DNA from: Mycolicibacterium litorale
GTDB taxonomy: Bacteria > Actinomycetota > Actinomycetes > Mycobacteriales > Mycobacteriaceae
Assembly: GCF_010731695.1 (NCBI RefSeq)
Contig: NZ_AP022586.1
Span: 4,650,001 to 4,714,000 of the forward strand
Length of the DNA stretch: 64,000 bases
Reading direction: 5' to 3'
Shown here: positions 8,814-22,444 of the stretch, one piece after another
Numbering within the stretch: the stretch's first letter is position 1
Layout: every line of letters begins with the position of its first letter
Notes under the pieces: generated by a model
Told to the model about the DNA's origin: nothing
Database searches by the model: none
Seen by the model: only the letters and a program-made list of their open reading frames with translations
Program-made: the position numbers and the translations under genes

Positions 8814-9378
8814 TCGGTTCGATCCCCAGATCCCGGTAGGTGACCAGCGCGGCGAACGGCACACCGCGCTCGGCGAAAAGCGTCGCCGCGACGTCGCCGC
8901 GGTCGACCATGGGGATCACCCCGGTCACCACCGCCCCCGCCGCGACGACCCGGTCGAACGCCAACGCCGTCGACCCGCCGGTGCTGATCACGTCGTCGAC
9001 CAGCAGCACCCGCATGCCGGGTTCGATCCGGGTGCCCTCGATCCACTGTTCACGGCCGCGCTGCTTCTGCTCCTTGCGCACCGAGAACCAGGCCGCGCCG
9101 GTCACCATCGCCACGCCGTGCGCCAACGGGTCCGCGCCCATGGTCAGCCCGCCGACGGCGTCGAACTCGATGCCGGTGCGGGCGGCCAGGTCGGCGACCG
9201 CGCGGCTCACGATCGTCAGCCGCTCACCGTTGTCGACGGCGTACTTGCCGTCGATGTAGTCGTGGCTGAGCTGACCGCTGGCCAGGCGGAAGGGCTCCGC
9301 GCGGTGTTCGTAGCCGCGGGTGCGGATCAACTCGAACGCCGCGTGCCAGGATTCCGGACGTTCGGTCGCAGCAGACAT
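8800..9378 (-). CDS. Orotate-type phosphoribosyltransferase
   Basis: A protein of 192 residues with the type I PRTase PRPP loop VLLVDDVISTGGST (about 124-137) and the orotate-PRTase-like start FRLASGQLSHDYIDGKYAV, then AVGGLTMGADPLAHGVAM. Family members add ribose 5-phosphate from PRPP to a base; for orotate enzymes this makes OMP in pyrimidine synthesis. The active-site loop segment RKEQKQRGREQWIEG fits orotate PRTases. Mycobacteria have a separate conventional pyrE, so this may be a second copy or a relative with another base substrate. It stands alone, convergent with the ABC operon. Confidence 0.72.
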   Translation of the reverse strand: MSAATERPESWHAAFELIRTRGYEHRAEPFRLASGQLSHDYIDGKYAVDNGERLTIVSRAVADLAARTGIEFDAVGGLTMGADPLAHGVAMVTGAAWFSVRKEQKQRGREQWIEGTRIEPGMRVLLVDDVISTGGSTALAFDRVVAAGAVVTGVIPMVDRGDVAATLFAERGVPFAALVTYRDLGIEPIKAV

Positions 9379-9390
9379 ACGGCGATCGTA

Positions 9391-10197
9391 TTAGACGTCC
9401 GTGCGCCGGGCCCGCCGCGTCAACTCCACGGCCGCAGAGCGCAGTTCACCGGGGCCGCTGATGGGCGCGGCGTAGCTCACGCGGGTGTAGGCGATCCCGC
9501 GTTCGGTGTCGAGCCGGAGGTCCAGCCCGTAGCGGTCGGCCACCGTGCACGTGGCGGCGGTGGCGTCCGGGTAGCCCCCGAGCACCCGCGCCATCGCCAG
9601 CAGCGAATCGGCGTGGTCGGCGTTGAGGTGCGCGATCGCCCCGGCGGCGTGCGGCGCCACCGGATCCGGTTCGGCCGCGGCGTAGTCGGTACCGCTGCAC
9701 GAGTCCATCCGCCCGTACCCGCCGACCCACCGCACCCGGTGCACCCGCAGCACCCACAGTGTGAAGTCGTTGTAGTCGATGTAGTACTTCGCCGCCGAGA
9801 CGGCCGCCAGATGCGCCTCCCGCGCGGCCTGCGCCTCGTCACCGGTGGGCCGCTCGGCGACACCGGCCAGCGTCACCCGGCCGCTGGCCAGCGGATCGGA
9901 TTCCGACGCCGGCGCCACGATCGCGATGCTCGCCCGCGGATAACCGGCCAGGTTGCGACCGTGTTCGGCGAGGTTCGACACGCACAGCACCGGGGCGCCG
10001 CCCAGCAGGCCGTAGGTGACGAACGACGCCCACGGGTCGCCGCCGGCGGTCAGGGTCGCCAGGGTGGCGGTGTTGGTCGAGGCGGCGATGGTGCGGGCTT
10101 CTTCGGCGGCCGACGGCCGGACGGCGCCGGCGGCCGGACGCAGCGGCGGAGGAACCGACGGCGCGTCGCCGGGGTCGCCGTGATCGCGGTTGGCCAC
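9391..10197 (-). CDS. HugZ-like split-barrel protein with DUF2470 domain
   Basis: A protein of 268 residues from GTG 10197. Residues ~25-165 form a PPOX-type split barrel ([25 protein letters not shown], then [20 protein letters not shown]). The C-terminal ~80 residues are a DUF2470 module ([24 protein letters not shown], then the Tyr/Asp-rich core). This combination is found in HugZ/HutZ haem-utilisation proteins and in plant GluBP-like proteins, which bind haem. A haem or flavin role is plausible but not shown by the sequence. The start lies 88 nt from the oppositely oriented treS. Confidence 0.8.
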   Translation of the reverse strand: MANRDHGDPGDAPSVPPPLRPAAGAVRPSAAEEARTIAASTNTATLATLTAGGDPWASFVTYGLLGGAPVLCVSNLAEHGRNLAGYPRASIAIVAPASESDPLASGRVTLAGVAERPTGDEAQAAREAHLAAVSAAKYYIDYNDFTLWVLRVHRVRWVGGYGRMDSCSGTDYAAAEPDPVAPHAAGAIAHLNADHADSLLAMARVLGGYPDATAATCTVADRYGLDLRLDTERGIAYTRVSYAAPISGPGELRSAAVELTRRARRTDV

Positions 10198-10285
10198 CCC
10201 GGCACCTTACCGCTGCGCTGGGGTCGCGCGGCGGTCCGCACTGGGCCACGATTCAGGGACCGCCACGATGGGTAGGACAGGATCG

Positions 10286-12114
<1,829 letters not shown>

Positions 12115-12118
<4 letters not shown>

Positions 12119-13452
12119 ATCTCCCCTTCGACGACTGGCTACCGCACCAGAGGTGGTACGGCGGCCGCAGTCGTGAATTGAGTGCCGCCACAGCCGATGT
12201 GGTGGCGCCCCTGCGGGACGATCTCGACCTGGTACTGCTCACCGTCACCTACACCGACGGCAAATCGGAGCGCTATCAGATCCTGGTGCGCTGGGATTCC
12301 GCCCCGATCGACGAGTACAGCGCCGTGGCGAAGATCGGCACCGACACCGCAGCCGGCGGGGACCGCACCGGCTACGACGCGCTCTACGAACCGGCGGCGG
12401 CGGCCTTCCTGATGACGCTGATCGACTCGTCGGCGCAGATCGGCGACATCCACTTCGTCAAGGAGCCGGAGGCGACGCTGCCGCTGCAGGCCACGCCGCG
12501 CGTGTCGAGCGCCGAGCAGAGCAACACCAGCGTGATCTTCGACCAGGACGCCATCCTCAAGGTGTTCCGGCGCATCACCCCCGGGATCAACCCCGACATC
12601 GAATTGAACCGGGTGCTCGCCCGTGCGGGCAACCCGCACGTGGCGCGGCTGCTCGGCTCGTTCGAGACCACGCTCGACGGTGAGCCGTACGCGCTGGGCA
12701 TGGTCACCGAGTTCGCGGCCAACTCGGCCGAGGGCTGGGACATGGCGCTCACCAGCACCCGCGACCTGTTCGCCGAAGGCGACCTGTACGCCGACGAGGT
12801 GGGCGGTGACTTCGCGGGAGAGTCGCACCGGCTCGGCGAGGCCGTCGCCTCGGTACACGCGACGCTGGCCGCCGAGCTGGGCACCTCGACCGTCCCGTTC
12901 CCGCTCGAGACGGTGCTGGAGCGGTTGCGGTCGATCGCCGACGCCGTCCCCGAACTGCAGCCGCACGTGCCGCTGATCGAGGAGCGCTACCACAAACTCG
13001 CCGGCCAGGACATCATCGTGCACCGCGTGCACGGCGACCTCCACCTCGGCCAGGTGCTGCGCACCACCGAGGGGTGGCTGCTGATCGACTTCGAAGGCGA
13101 ACCAGGCCAGCCCCTCGAGGAACGGCGCCGTCCGGACTCCCCGATGCGCGACGTCGCGGGGGTGCTGCGGTCCTACGAGTACGCGGCGTACCAGCGGTTG
13201 ATCGAACGCGGCGGCGACGCCGCCCATGACAAACAGCTCGCCGCCCGCGCCCGGGAGTGGGTCGACCGCAACGTCAGCTCGTTCTGCGACGGCTACGCCG
13301 CCGCGTCGGGCACCGATCCGCGCGACCACGCCGAACTGCTGGCCGCCTATGAACTCGACAAGGCGGTCTACGAGGTCGGCTACGAGGCGCGCTACCGGCC
13401 CAGCTGGCTGCCGATCCCGATGAAGTCGATTCTCCGGCTCGTCGGGGCGTGA
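12115..13452 (+). CDS. mak: Maltokinase
   Basis: A protein of 445 residues (also called Pep2) with an aminoglycoside-phosphotransferase-like kinase fold. The catalytic loop HGDLHLGQ (Asp near 308) and the Mg-binding IDFEGEP (Asp near 325) are intact, and the N-terminal [14 protein letters not shown] is typical of mycobacterial Mak. It phosphorylates maltose to maltose 1-phosphate using ATP, the donor for GlgE. In mycobacteria TreS and Mak form a complex, and the ATGA overlap here fits stoichiometric synthesis. The convergent acyl-CoA dehydrogenase gene ends immediately downstream, with only one base between the two stops. Confidence 0.95.
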
Positions 13453-13453
13453 C

Positions 13454-14560
13454 CTAGACGGTGACGACCTCGTAGTCGCCCAGCCCGTCGATCAGCACGT
13501 GCAGCTGGTCGAGCGCCGAACCCAGCGTGTTGTCGATCGCGGTCAGCCGGGCGGCGTAATGCCCGACCGGATACTCGGCGGTGACACCGATACCGCCGTG
13601 CAGCTGGATGGCCTCCTGCGCGATGTGCCTGCCGGAGCGGCCGATCTGCAGCTTCGCCCGCGCCGCGATGGCCGGGTCGAAGTTGCCGTCGGCCACCGAC
13701 ATCGCCGCGTAGTACGTCATGCTGCGCGCCAGCTCCAGCGACACGTACATGTCCGCCGCACGCTGCGTCAGCGTCTGGAACTTGCTCAGCGTGACACCGA
13801 ACTGCTTGCGGCTGGTGAGGTACTCCGTCGTCAGCCGCAGCGCCTCCTCCATCGCGCCGAGCGCCTCGGCGCACAGCGCCGACTGCAGGCGCACCAGCGT
13901 CCGCGAGATCGCGTCGGTGGCGTCGCCCCCGGCGCCGAGCGGCTGGGCGGCCACACCGTCGAGGTCGAGTTGCGCACCGCGCTGACCGTCGAACGTGCGG
14001 TACGGCGTACGGGTGACGGCCGAGCCCTCGACCAGGAACAGACCTGTGCCGCCGTCGGGCAGAGCCGCGCTGACCACGATCAGGTCGGCGCTGTCACCGG
14101 CGATGACGGGGTTCTTGCGGCCGGTCAGCGACCACGAATCTCCTTGCTGCGCAGCTGTTGTCGACACAGCGGACCCCGCGGAGCGCATCCCGGGTTCGGT
14201 GTGGGCGAAGGCCAGTAGCCGTTCACCGGAGGCGACCTCGTCGAGTACCTGCTTCTGCTCGTCGCTGCCGACCTCGGCGATCAGCGCGCCGGGACCCAGG
14301 GCCGCGGAGATCACCGGTTCGGGCGCCAGCCGGCGGCCGATCTCGGTGGCGACCACCATGATCTCGAGCTGACCACCGGCGTCCTCCTCGAACCCGAGGC
14401 CGAGGATGCCGATCTCGGCGAGCTGGTTCCACACGTCGCGGCTCCAGCCGAGCTCGGAGTCGACGACCTTCAGACGGGTCTCGATGTCGTAGGTGCGGGT
14501 GAGCACCTCGCGGCTGGTGTCGCGGAGCAGCACCTGCTCATCGCTGAGCTGAAAATCCAT
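13454..14560 (-). CDS. Acyl-CoA dehydrogenase, shorter partner subunit
   Basis: A protein of 368 residues with the acyl-CoA dehydrogenase fold: N-terminal helical domain, middle beta domain (LLAFAHTEPGMRS, TGRKNPVIAGDSADLIVVSA) and C-terminal helices (RKQFGVTLSKFQTLTQRAADM, QLHGGIGVTAEYPVGHY). The C-terminus lacks the GTSxxQR-type motif. It lies 8 nt downstream of a second, slightly longer acyl-CoA dehydrogenase with a GAGGTAGGAG site before its ATG. Adjacent fadE pairs in mycobacteria often form heterotetramers in steroid side-chain or branched acyl-CoA oxidation, which I infer here. The substrate is unknown. Confidence 0.86.
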   Translation of the reverse strand: MDFQLSDEQVLLRDTSREVLTRTYDIETRLKVVDSELGWSRDVWNQLAEIGILGLGFEEDAGGQLEIMVVATEIGRRLAPEPVISAALGPGALIAEVGSDEQKQVLDEVASGERLLAFAHTEPGMRSAGSAVSTTAAQQGDSWSLTGRKNPVIAGDSADLIVVSAALPDGGTGLFLVEGSAVTRTPYRTFDGQRGAQLDLDGVAAQPLGAGGDATDAISRTLVRLQSALCAEALGAMEEALRLTTEYLTSRKQFGVTLSKFQTLTQRAADMYVSLELARSMTYYAAMSVADGNFDPAIAARAKLQIGRSGRHIAQEAIQLHGGIGVTAEYPVGHYAARLTAIDNTLGSALDQLHVLIDGLGDYEVVTV

Positions 14561-14568
14561 CTCCTACC

Positions 14569-15729
<1,161 letters not shown>

Positions 15730-15833
15730 ATGGGACTCCCTGATCGGTGACTGAGGGCCTGCCTGCACACTAACTCACCGGTTGGTCGGGATGGCTACCG
15801 GTCAGTAGTTATCGCGTCCACGGCGCCCGCGAG

Positions 15834-16385
15834 CTACCGCAGCATGAAGTCGAGAAACAGTTCGCGCACCTCGGGCGGCGCGGTCTGACCGGGGTCGGAG
15901 GCGTGCAGCAGGCCGATGCCTGCGGCGAACATGACCGTCGAGCGCAACGCCGCCTCGGCCGAGGAGAACCCGTCGTCGACGAACGCCTCCCGCAGAGCGG
16001 ACAGGACCCGGCGGTCACTCTGGCGCACCTTGTCCGCCACCTGCTCGTCGGCGATCGCCCAGGTCCGCATCACCCGTTCGACCGCCCAGTGCGACGGGTT
16101 CACGAGGGCTTCCATCATCACCCTCATCCGCTGGCGGGGGGCCACATCCTGCATGCGGGTGAACCGCTGCCGCTCGCGATCGCGGATATCACCCCATGCC
16201 TCGACCAGCGCCGCGCGGTAGGCCTGGATGTCGGTGAAATGCCAGTAGAAACTGCCCTTGGTGACGTGCAGGCGGTCGCAGAGATTGCCGATGCGCAGCG
16301 CATTGGTGCCGCCTTCGGCCAGCAGCGCGAACCCGGCCTCGATCCAGTCGTCGAGTGAAGTCGGGCGGTCACGCTCCGGCGCCAT
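15834..16385 (-). CDS. TetR-family transcriptional regulator
   Basis: A protein of 183 residues. The N-terminal helix-turn-helix (ALRIGNLCDRLHVTKGSFYWHFTDIQAYRAAL, about 30-61) is typical TetR; the C-terminal ~120 residues form the ligand/dimer domain. ATG 16385 is preferred to upstream in-frame codons because it gives the usual short lead before the HTH. A palindrome 55 nt upstream (16440-16457) is a likely autoregulatory operator. The neighbouring acyl-CoA dehydrogenase pair on the same strand is the obvious candidate target, with an acyl-CoA as possible ligand; this is inference from position. Confidence 0.88.
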   Translation of the reverse strand: MAPERDRPTSLDDWIEAGFALLAEGGTNALRIGNLCDRLHVTKGSFYWHFTDIQAYRAALVEAWGDIRDRERQRFTRMQDVAPRQRMRVMMEALVNPSHWAVERVMRTWAIADEQVADKVRQSDRRVLSALREAFVDDGFSSAEAALRSTVMFAAGIGLLHASDPGQTAPPEVRELFLDFMLR

Positions 16386-16439
16386 GAACCGCAGCCTACG
16401 GTGGCCGGCGACGCGACGGAGGCGCTTCCAGCAAACGTA

Positions 16440-16457
16440 CCGTACCTGCTGGTACGG
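16440..16457. promoter_or_regulatory. Palindromic TetR operator candidate
   Basis: Perfect 7-bp inverted repeat CCGTACC-TGCT-GGTACGG between the TetR gene (start 16385) and the divergent acidic-protein gene (16528). Its position suits autoregulation and control of the divergent gene. Confidence 0.6.
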
Positions 16458-16527
16458 GCCGTGCGGCACGATGTAGCGGCCGTCGCATCAGGTTTAGTGC
16501 CCAGGCCCGCGGGGCAACCGCCGGGAC

Positions 16528-16926
16528 ATGAGCGACAACACCGACTTCGAGTCCGCCAACGACGCCGAGGGCCCCGGCGACACCCTGAGCCCGATGGAGG
16601 CACTCGACTCCGACGAGATCCGCAACGACGACGGCGACAACGTCGTCGACCCGCCCGATCACTGGAGCGAGGCGAACCGGACCGACCAGTTGCCGCGCGG
16701 TGAGGTCGGCGGCGGCGAATCGCTCGACGAGAAGCTGGCCGCCGAGGTGCCCGACGCGGCCGCAGGCGCCGGTGACCCCGCCGCCGACGACGCACCGGCC
16801 GGCGACATCGACCCGCGGCCCGAGGACGAGATCGACAACCTCGACCCCGCCCACCACGGCACCGACGCCGGTCAGATCAGCGGCACACCCGAGGACGGTG
16901 ACTCGTTGTTCACCGTCGTCGAGTGA
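16528..16926 (+). CDS. Acidic small protein, DUF5709-like
   Basis: A protein of 132 residues, extremely rich in Asp, Glu, Gly and Pro with few hydrophobics, so probably largely unfolded. The motif GDTLSPMEALDSDEIRNDDGDNVVDPPDHW resembles actinobacterial DUF5709 proteins (D.L.P.ESLDSDEL..DP...DPPD.W). No signal peptide or catalytic motif is seen. The function of these proteins is unknown; abundance under stress has been suggested for similar acidic proteins, but nothing here shows it. It is divergent from a TetR gene and shares its palindrome-containing upstream region. Confidence 0.72.
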   Translation: MSDNTDFESANDAEGPGDTLSPMEALDSDEIRNDDGDNVVDPPDHWSEANRTDQLPRGEVGGGESLDEKLAAEVPDAAAGAGDPAADDAPAGDIDPRPEDEIDNLDPAHHGTDAGQISGTPEDGDSLFTVVE

Positions 16927-16935
16927 GCCTCGCCG

Positions 16936-19089
<2,154 letters not shown>

Positions 19090-19240
19090 TCCTGAGCTTT
19101 CGAGTTACGGACGGGGGCGACAATACGTGCGGACCGGTGTGCGGGCAGCACGGCCCGGTCCGCCCGCACCGGCGTCCACGAGCTATACCCACTTGGCGGC
19201 GTCTCACGACGTGCCGGGCCACTTTGGCCGAAATCGGTCC

Positions 19241-19792
19241 TCAGACGACAGCGACGCCCGCGGTGCGCAGCGCGGTGACCGCCTCCGCGGTCGAGTCCTC
19301 CGCGACGCCCGCGGTGAAGTCGAGCAACACGCGGGTGGTGAACCCGGCCGCGGCCGCGTCGGCGGCGGTGGCGCGCACGCAGTAGTCGGTGGCGATCCCC
19401 ACCACGTCGACCTCGTCGACGCCGCGCTGCCGCAGCCAGTCACCCAGCGGTGTCCCGGACGCATCGCTGCCCTCGAACCCGCTGTACGCCGCCGAGTACT
19501 CGCCCTTGGTGAACACCGCCTCGACCGGCGTCGGGTCGAGGTCTGGGTGGAATTCGGCGCCATCGGTCCCCGCGACACAGTGGCGCGGCCACGACAGCCG
19601 GTAGTCAGGGGTGTCGGAGAAGTGGTCGCCGGGGTCGATGTGGAAATCCTTGGTCGCCACGATGTGGGCGTAGCCGGTGCCTTCGCGCAGCAGTGCGCTG
19701 ATCCGCCGCGCGACGGCGGCGCCGCCGGTCACAGCCAGCGAGCCGCCTTCGCAGAAGTCGTTCTGGACGTCGACGACGATGAGCGCGCGCAT
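19241..19792 (-). CDS. pncA: Nicotinamidase/pyrazinamidase
   Basis: A protein of 183 residues highly similar to M. tuberculosis PncA. The catalytic triad is in the same numbering: Asp8, Lys96, Cys138. Metal ligands Asp49, His51, His57 and His71 are all present. It hydrolyses nicotinamide to nicotinate in NAD recycling and activates pyrazinamide in species that take it up. Residue 137, His in M. tuberculosis (ATDHC), is Tyr here (ATDYC), an active-site neighbour change worth noting. The gene is monocistronic, 28 nt from the following ANTAR gene on the same strand. Confidence 0.96.
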   Translation of the reverse strand: MRALIVVDVQNDFCEGGSLAVTGGAAVARRISALLREGTGYAHIVATKDFHIDPGDHFSDTPDYRLSWPRHCVAGTDGAEFHPDLDPTPVEAVFTKGEYSAAYSGFEGSDASGTPLGDWLRQRGVDEVDVVGIATDYCVRATAADAAAAGFTTRVLLDFTAGVAEDSTAEAVTALRTAGVAVV

Positions 19793-19819
19793 GACGTCAC
19801 CGTAGCGCCGCGCCGCCGG

Positions 19820-20491
19820 TCACACACCTGCCGCGCGGACCCGGTGGTGCACGGTCAGCAGCAGGTGGTCGAACGCGGACCGGGGCGGCAGCGTGTCCTC
19901 GTAGTACAGCGCGGTGAAGTCGGCGAGGAGCCGTTCGGCGAAGGTGCGCAGCTTCACCCCCGCTTCGGCGGCGCGCCACTTGAGCAGCTCGAACGCCGCG
20001 ACCGCGTCGACGCGGTAGACCAGCATCAGCATGCCCTTGGCACGTTCGATCGAGGCGCGGTGCTCCACCATGGCCGCCGCGGTGGCGGCCGCCATCTCGC
20101 GGGTCGACTCCTCGATGCGGCTCGGCGTCACGTCGACGTAGAAGCCCTGGGTGCCGACGATGTCGCCGGTCTCGTCGACCATGCGGTCGGCGATCACGAC
20201 GACGTCGTGGATGCGTTTGTGGACGTCGATGATCCGGTGCCGGGTGCTGAAGGTGCGCCGGGTGCGCCGGATGTCGTCGAGCGTCGCGGCGACCGAGACG
20301 TAGTCGTCCGGGTGCTTGTGTGCGAGCACCAGTTCGGTGGTGGGAGTGACGGTTCCCGGCTGGTACCCGTGCATCAGGTGCACCTGGTCGGACCACTCCC
20401 AGCGGCCATCGGCGAAGTGGTAGCTGAACCATCCGACGTTTTGGGGCGACCCACCGGCCAATGCCCGCTCCAGTGACTCTTCGGGGGGCAC
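19820..20491 (-). CDS. PAS-ANTAR regulatory protein
   Basis: A protein of about 223 residues from GTG 20491. The first half is a PAS_3-like sensor fold (GWFSYHFADGRWEWSDQVHLMHGY, HPDDYVSVAATLDDI, ending IVGTQGFYVDV). The second half is an ANTAR domain of three helices (IERAKGMLMLVYRVDAVAAFELLKWRA, then KLRTFAERLLADF). ANTAR proteins bind tandem RNA hairpins and cause antitermination; PAS-ANTAR proteins are common in mycobacteria. The gene-specific RNA targets and the PAS ligand are unknown. No strong ribosome site precedes the GTG, so the exact start is uncertain. Confidence 0.85.
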   Translation of the reverse strand: MPPEESLERALAGGSPQNVGWFSYHFADGRWEWSDQVHLMHGYQPGTVTPTTELVLAHKHPDDYVSVAATLDDIRRTRRTFSTRHRIIDVHKRIHDVVVIADRMVDETGDIVGTQGFYVDVTPSRIEESTREMAAATAAAMVEHRASIERAKGMLMLVYRVDAVAAFELLKWRAAEAGVKLRTFAERLLADFTALYYEDTLPPRSAFDHLLLTVHHRVRAAGV

Positions 20492-20520
20492 CTTGCCACA
20501 GTAACCCCGACAGTGTGACC

Positions 20521-21858
20521 TCAGCCACCGAATAGCAGATACAGCCCCATGAACGTGTAGCCGACCATCACCAGCATCATCGCGAGCTGCCCGGTGATCT
20601 GGTGCGCCGACGGCAGCAACCGCAGCGCGCGGTCGTGCGCGGCAACCACCCCGGCCATGTGACCGGCGACCACGAACGCCACCTTGAGGGTGGCGAGCAC
20701 GGACGGATGTAGCGACAGCAGATAGCTCACCTCCGCGTCGCCCAGACCGAACAGGTTCCAGCCCCGCTGCAGTGGATCGGCCAGCAGAATCACCGTCTGC
20801 TGACCACGTTCGATCAGGTACGACAGGTAGTGGGCGAAGACGTAGCCGATCACGATCGGGATCAGCGAGTGCGCCATCAACCCGGGCAGCTCGCGCCGGC
20901 GCTGCCGGTCCACGCCGCCGGTGGCCCTCGCGGCCGCGGTGAACGTGGCGGCCACGATCAGCGCGAACGTGGCCAGGCCCGCCGTCTTCAGCAGCGTCGC
21001 GGTCAACGCCGAGCCGGCGGTTGAGTCGACGAAGTTGCGCCACGCCGGCATCGCCGAGAAGCTGTCGAACGCCGTGGACCCGAGCAGTATCGAGAGCACC
21101 GCGACGGTGCCCGGCCGCACCGGCAGGGTCGGGAGGTGGTCGAACGGGTTGCCGATCGCGATCCGGCCGGTATCGCGCTGCCGCCGGAACATCGACAGCC
21201 GCGAGGCGACGACGCCGTACACCTGGAACGGGTCGGCCCGCGCGCACCACCGCTCGCCGAACCACAGCGCACCGGCGAACGTCACCGCGAGATAGACGAG
21301 CAGCCAGGTGCGGATCGCGGCGACCGACCCCGGGTCGGGGCTCGCCAGTTCCAGCCACACGAACGCGAACAACCCGAACGCCGCGGGCCAGTACCCGAGG
21401 CGGGCCGGATACGGCGGACGCTGCCGACGGCGGTGCAGCTGCAGCAGCCGGTAGAGACCGCGCACCGGGGAGATCGCCCGCCACACCGGCCCGATCGCCC
21501 ACGACACCGCGACCAGCCCGACCCAGATGAGCACGTAGAACACGCCGGGCAGCGGGTTCTCCGCGTTCTGCGGGCCGAAGAACGCGGCCATCGCCACCCA
21601 CAGCGTGAACACCAGCCCGGCCAGCGCGAGGACCCAACGGGTCACGGGCGCATCGACGACGGTCGTGACCCAGGGCGGCAGCGCGCGGCCGGGGCGCTCC
21701 TCGTCGAACCGGGGTTTGCGCCACGCGAGCGCCACCACGGCGAACGTCGCCGTCAGCGCCCAGGCCGCGCCGAGCAGTGCGTAGGTGTAGGGAATCGGCA
21801 GATCGGTAGAACCGCCGAGACCGTGGGCCAGCACCGTCACGTGCGCCCCGGGGGTCAC
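20521..21858 (-). CDS. Polytopic membrane protein of unknown function (last gene of a coupled operon)
   Basis: A protein of 445 residues with about 10-12 hydrophobic helices. Conserved-looking polar groups inside membrane regions include FAHYLSYLIERGQQ, VAGHMAGVVAAHDRAL and AHQITGQLAMML, with three or four His that could bind metal or haem. Similar actinobacterial proteins are, from memory, sometimes labelled fenitrothion hydrolase (FedA-like), without clear evidence of that function in mycobacteria. Its ATG overlaps the end of the cupredoxin-like lipoprotein gene by 4 nt. It therefore belongs to the four-gene unit running 24285 to 20521. Confidence 0.72.
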   Translation of the reverse strand: MTPGAHVTVLAHGLGGSTDLPIPYTYALLGAAWALTATFAVVALAWRKPRFDEERPGRALPPWVTTVVDAPVTRWVLALAGLVFTLWVAMAAFFGPQNAENPLPGVFYVLIWVGLVAVSWAIGPVWRAISPVRGLYRLLQLHRRRQRPPYPARLGYWPAAFGLFAFVWLELASPDPGSVAAIRTWLLVYLAVTFAGALWFGERWCARADPFQVYGVVASRLSMFRRQRDTGRIAIGNPFDHLPTLPVRPGTVAVLSILLGSTAFDSFSAMPAWRNFVDSTAGSALTATLLKTAGLATFALIVAATFTAAARATGGVDRQRRRELPGLMAHSLIPIVIGYVFAHYLSYLIERGQQTVILLADPLQRGWNLFGLGDAEVSYLLSLHPSVLATLKVAFVVAGHMAGVVAAHDRALRLLPSAHQITGQLAMMLVMVGYTFMGLYLLFGG

Positions 21859-22286
21859 GGCTGGACTTGCACGCTGGCGATCACGCGGTGGAGGTCGTGT
21901 AACTCGATCTCGACGTTGCCCGGCACGTCCACGGTGAACTGGAACTGCTGGCCGGGCTTGGGCTCGACGGTGAAGGTGTGGTCCGGCACGGAGTGCACGT
22001 GCAGCTCGTCGGCGGCGTCACTGTTGACCCGCAGCACGATCGGCTGGCCGACCTTGCCCTCGAGCCGCGCGTTGGTCGGCGTGACGTTGCCGCCCTCGAT
22101 GCTGACGTCGATCGTCAGCCGGTCGGTCGGCCGCTGCTGGTCGGTCATCTGCGACGGGCTGACGGTCGACGCGGACGGGCTCGGACTCGCCTGCCCGCTG
22201 TCCTGCGAGCCGCCACACGCAGCGGCCACCAACGCCGCCGCGGTCACGATCAGGATCGATCCGGAGCGTCGTGCGGTGCGTGTCAC
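21855..22286 (-). CDS. Cupredoxin-like lipoprotein
   Basis: A protein of 143 residues. The lipobox ALVAAAC (Cys about residue 24) marks it for lipid anchoring. A Ser/Pro/Gln linker follows, then a beta-rich domain of about 85 residues: LTIDVSIEGGNVTP, GQPIVLRVNSDAADELHVH, GQQFQFTVDVPGNVEIELHDLH. This is the pattern of cupredoxin-fold proteins such as plastocyanin-like or EfeO-type domains (LHVH, VPG..E.E). The usual Cys copper ligand is missing, so binding of a type I copper is doubtful, though His-rich Cu(II) binding is possible. ATGA overlaps on both sides place it in a coupled four-gene operon of membrane proteins. Confidence 0.8.
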   Translation of the reverse strand: MTRTARRSGSILIVTAAALVAAACGGSQDSGQASPSPSASTVSPSQMTDQQRPTDRLTIDVSIEGGNVTPTNARLEGKVGQPIVLRVNSDAADELHVHSVPDHTFTVEPKPGQQFQFTVDVPGNVEIELHDLHRVIASVQVQP

Positions 22287-22444
22287 GGGTTCCCTTCTCC
22301 GTCGGGGCTGCCGCCGTCCTTACGGCGGTTCTTCGCGGCAATGTAGACGACGACCCCGGCGACCACGAACGCAGGCGCGAACGCCGGGACCGCGATCCAG
22401 ATCGGGTGGTCGGCCAGATACGAGACGTCAGGCGGCACCGTCAT
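22283..22444 (-). CDS. Small single-pass membrane protein
   Basis: A protein of 53 residues: a short outer N-terminus (MTVPPDVSYLADHPIWIAV), one transmembrane helix (PAFAPAFVVAGVVVYIAAK) and a charged cytoplasmic tail (KNRRKDGGSPDGEGNP). Its ATG overlaps the stop of the 614-residue upstream gene as ATGA, and its stop overlaps the lipoprotein start in the same way, which is good evidence that it is a translated gene. Small one-helix subunits of this kind often stabilise membrane complexes; here that is inference. Confidence 0.78.
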   Translation of the reverse strand: MTVPPDVSYLADHPIWIAVPAFAPAFVVAGVVVYIAAKNRRKDGGSPDGEGNP

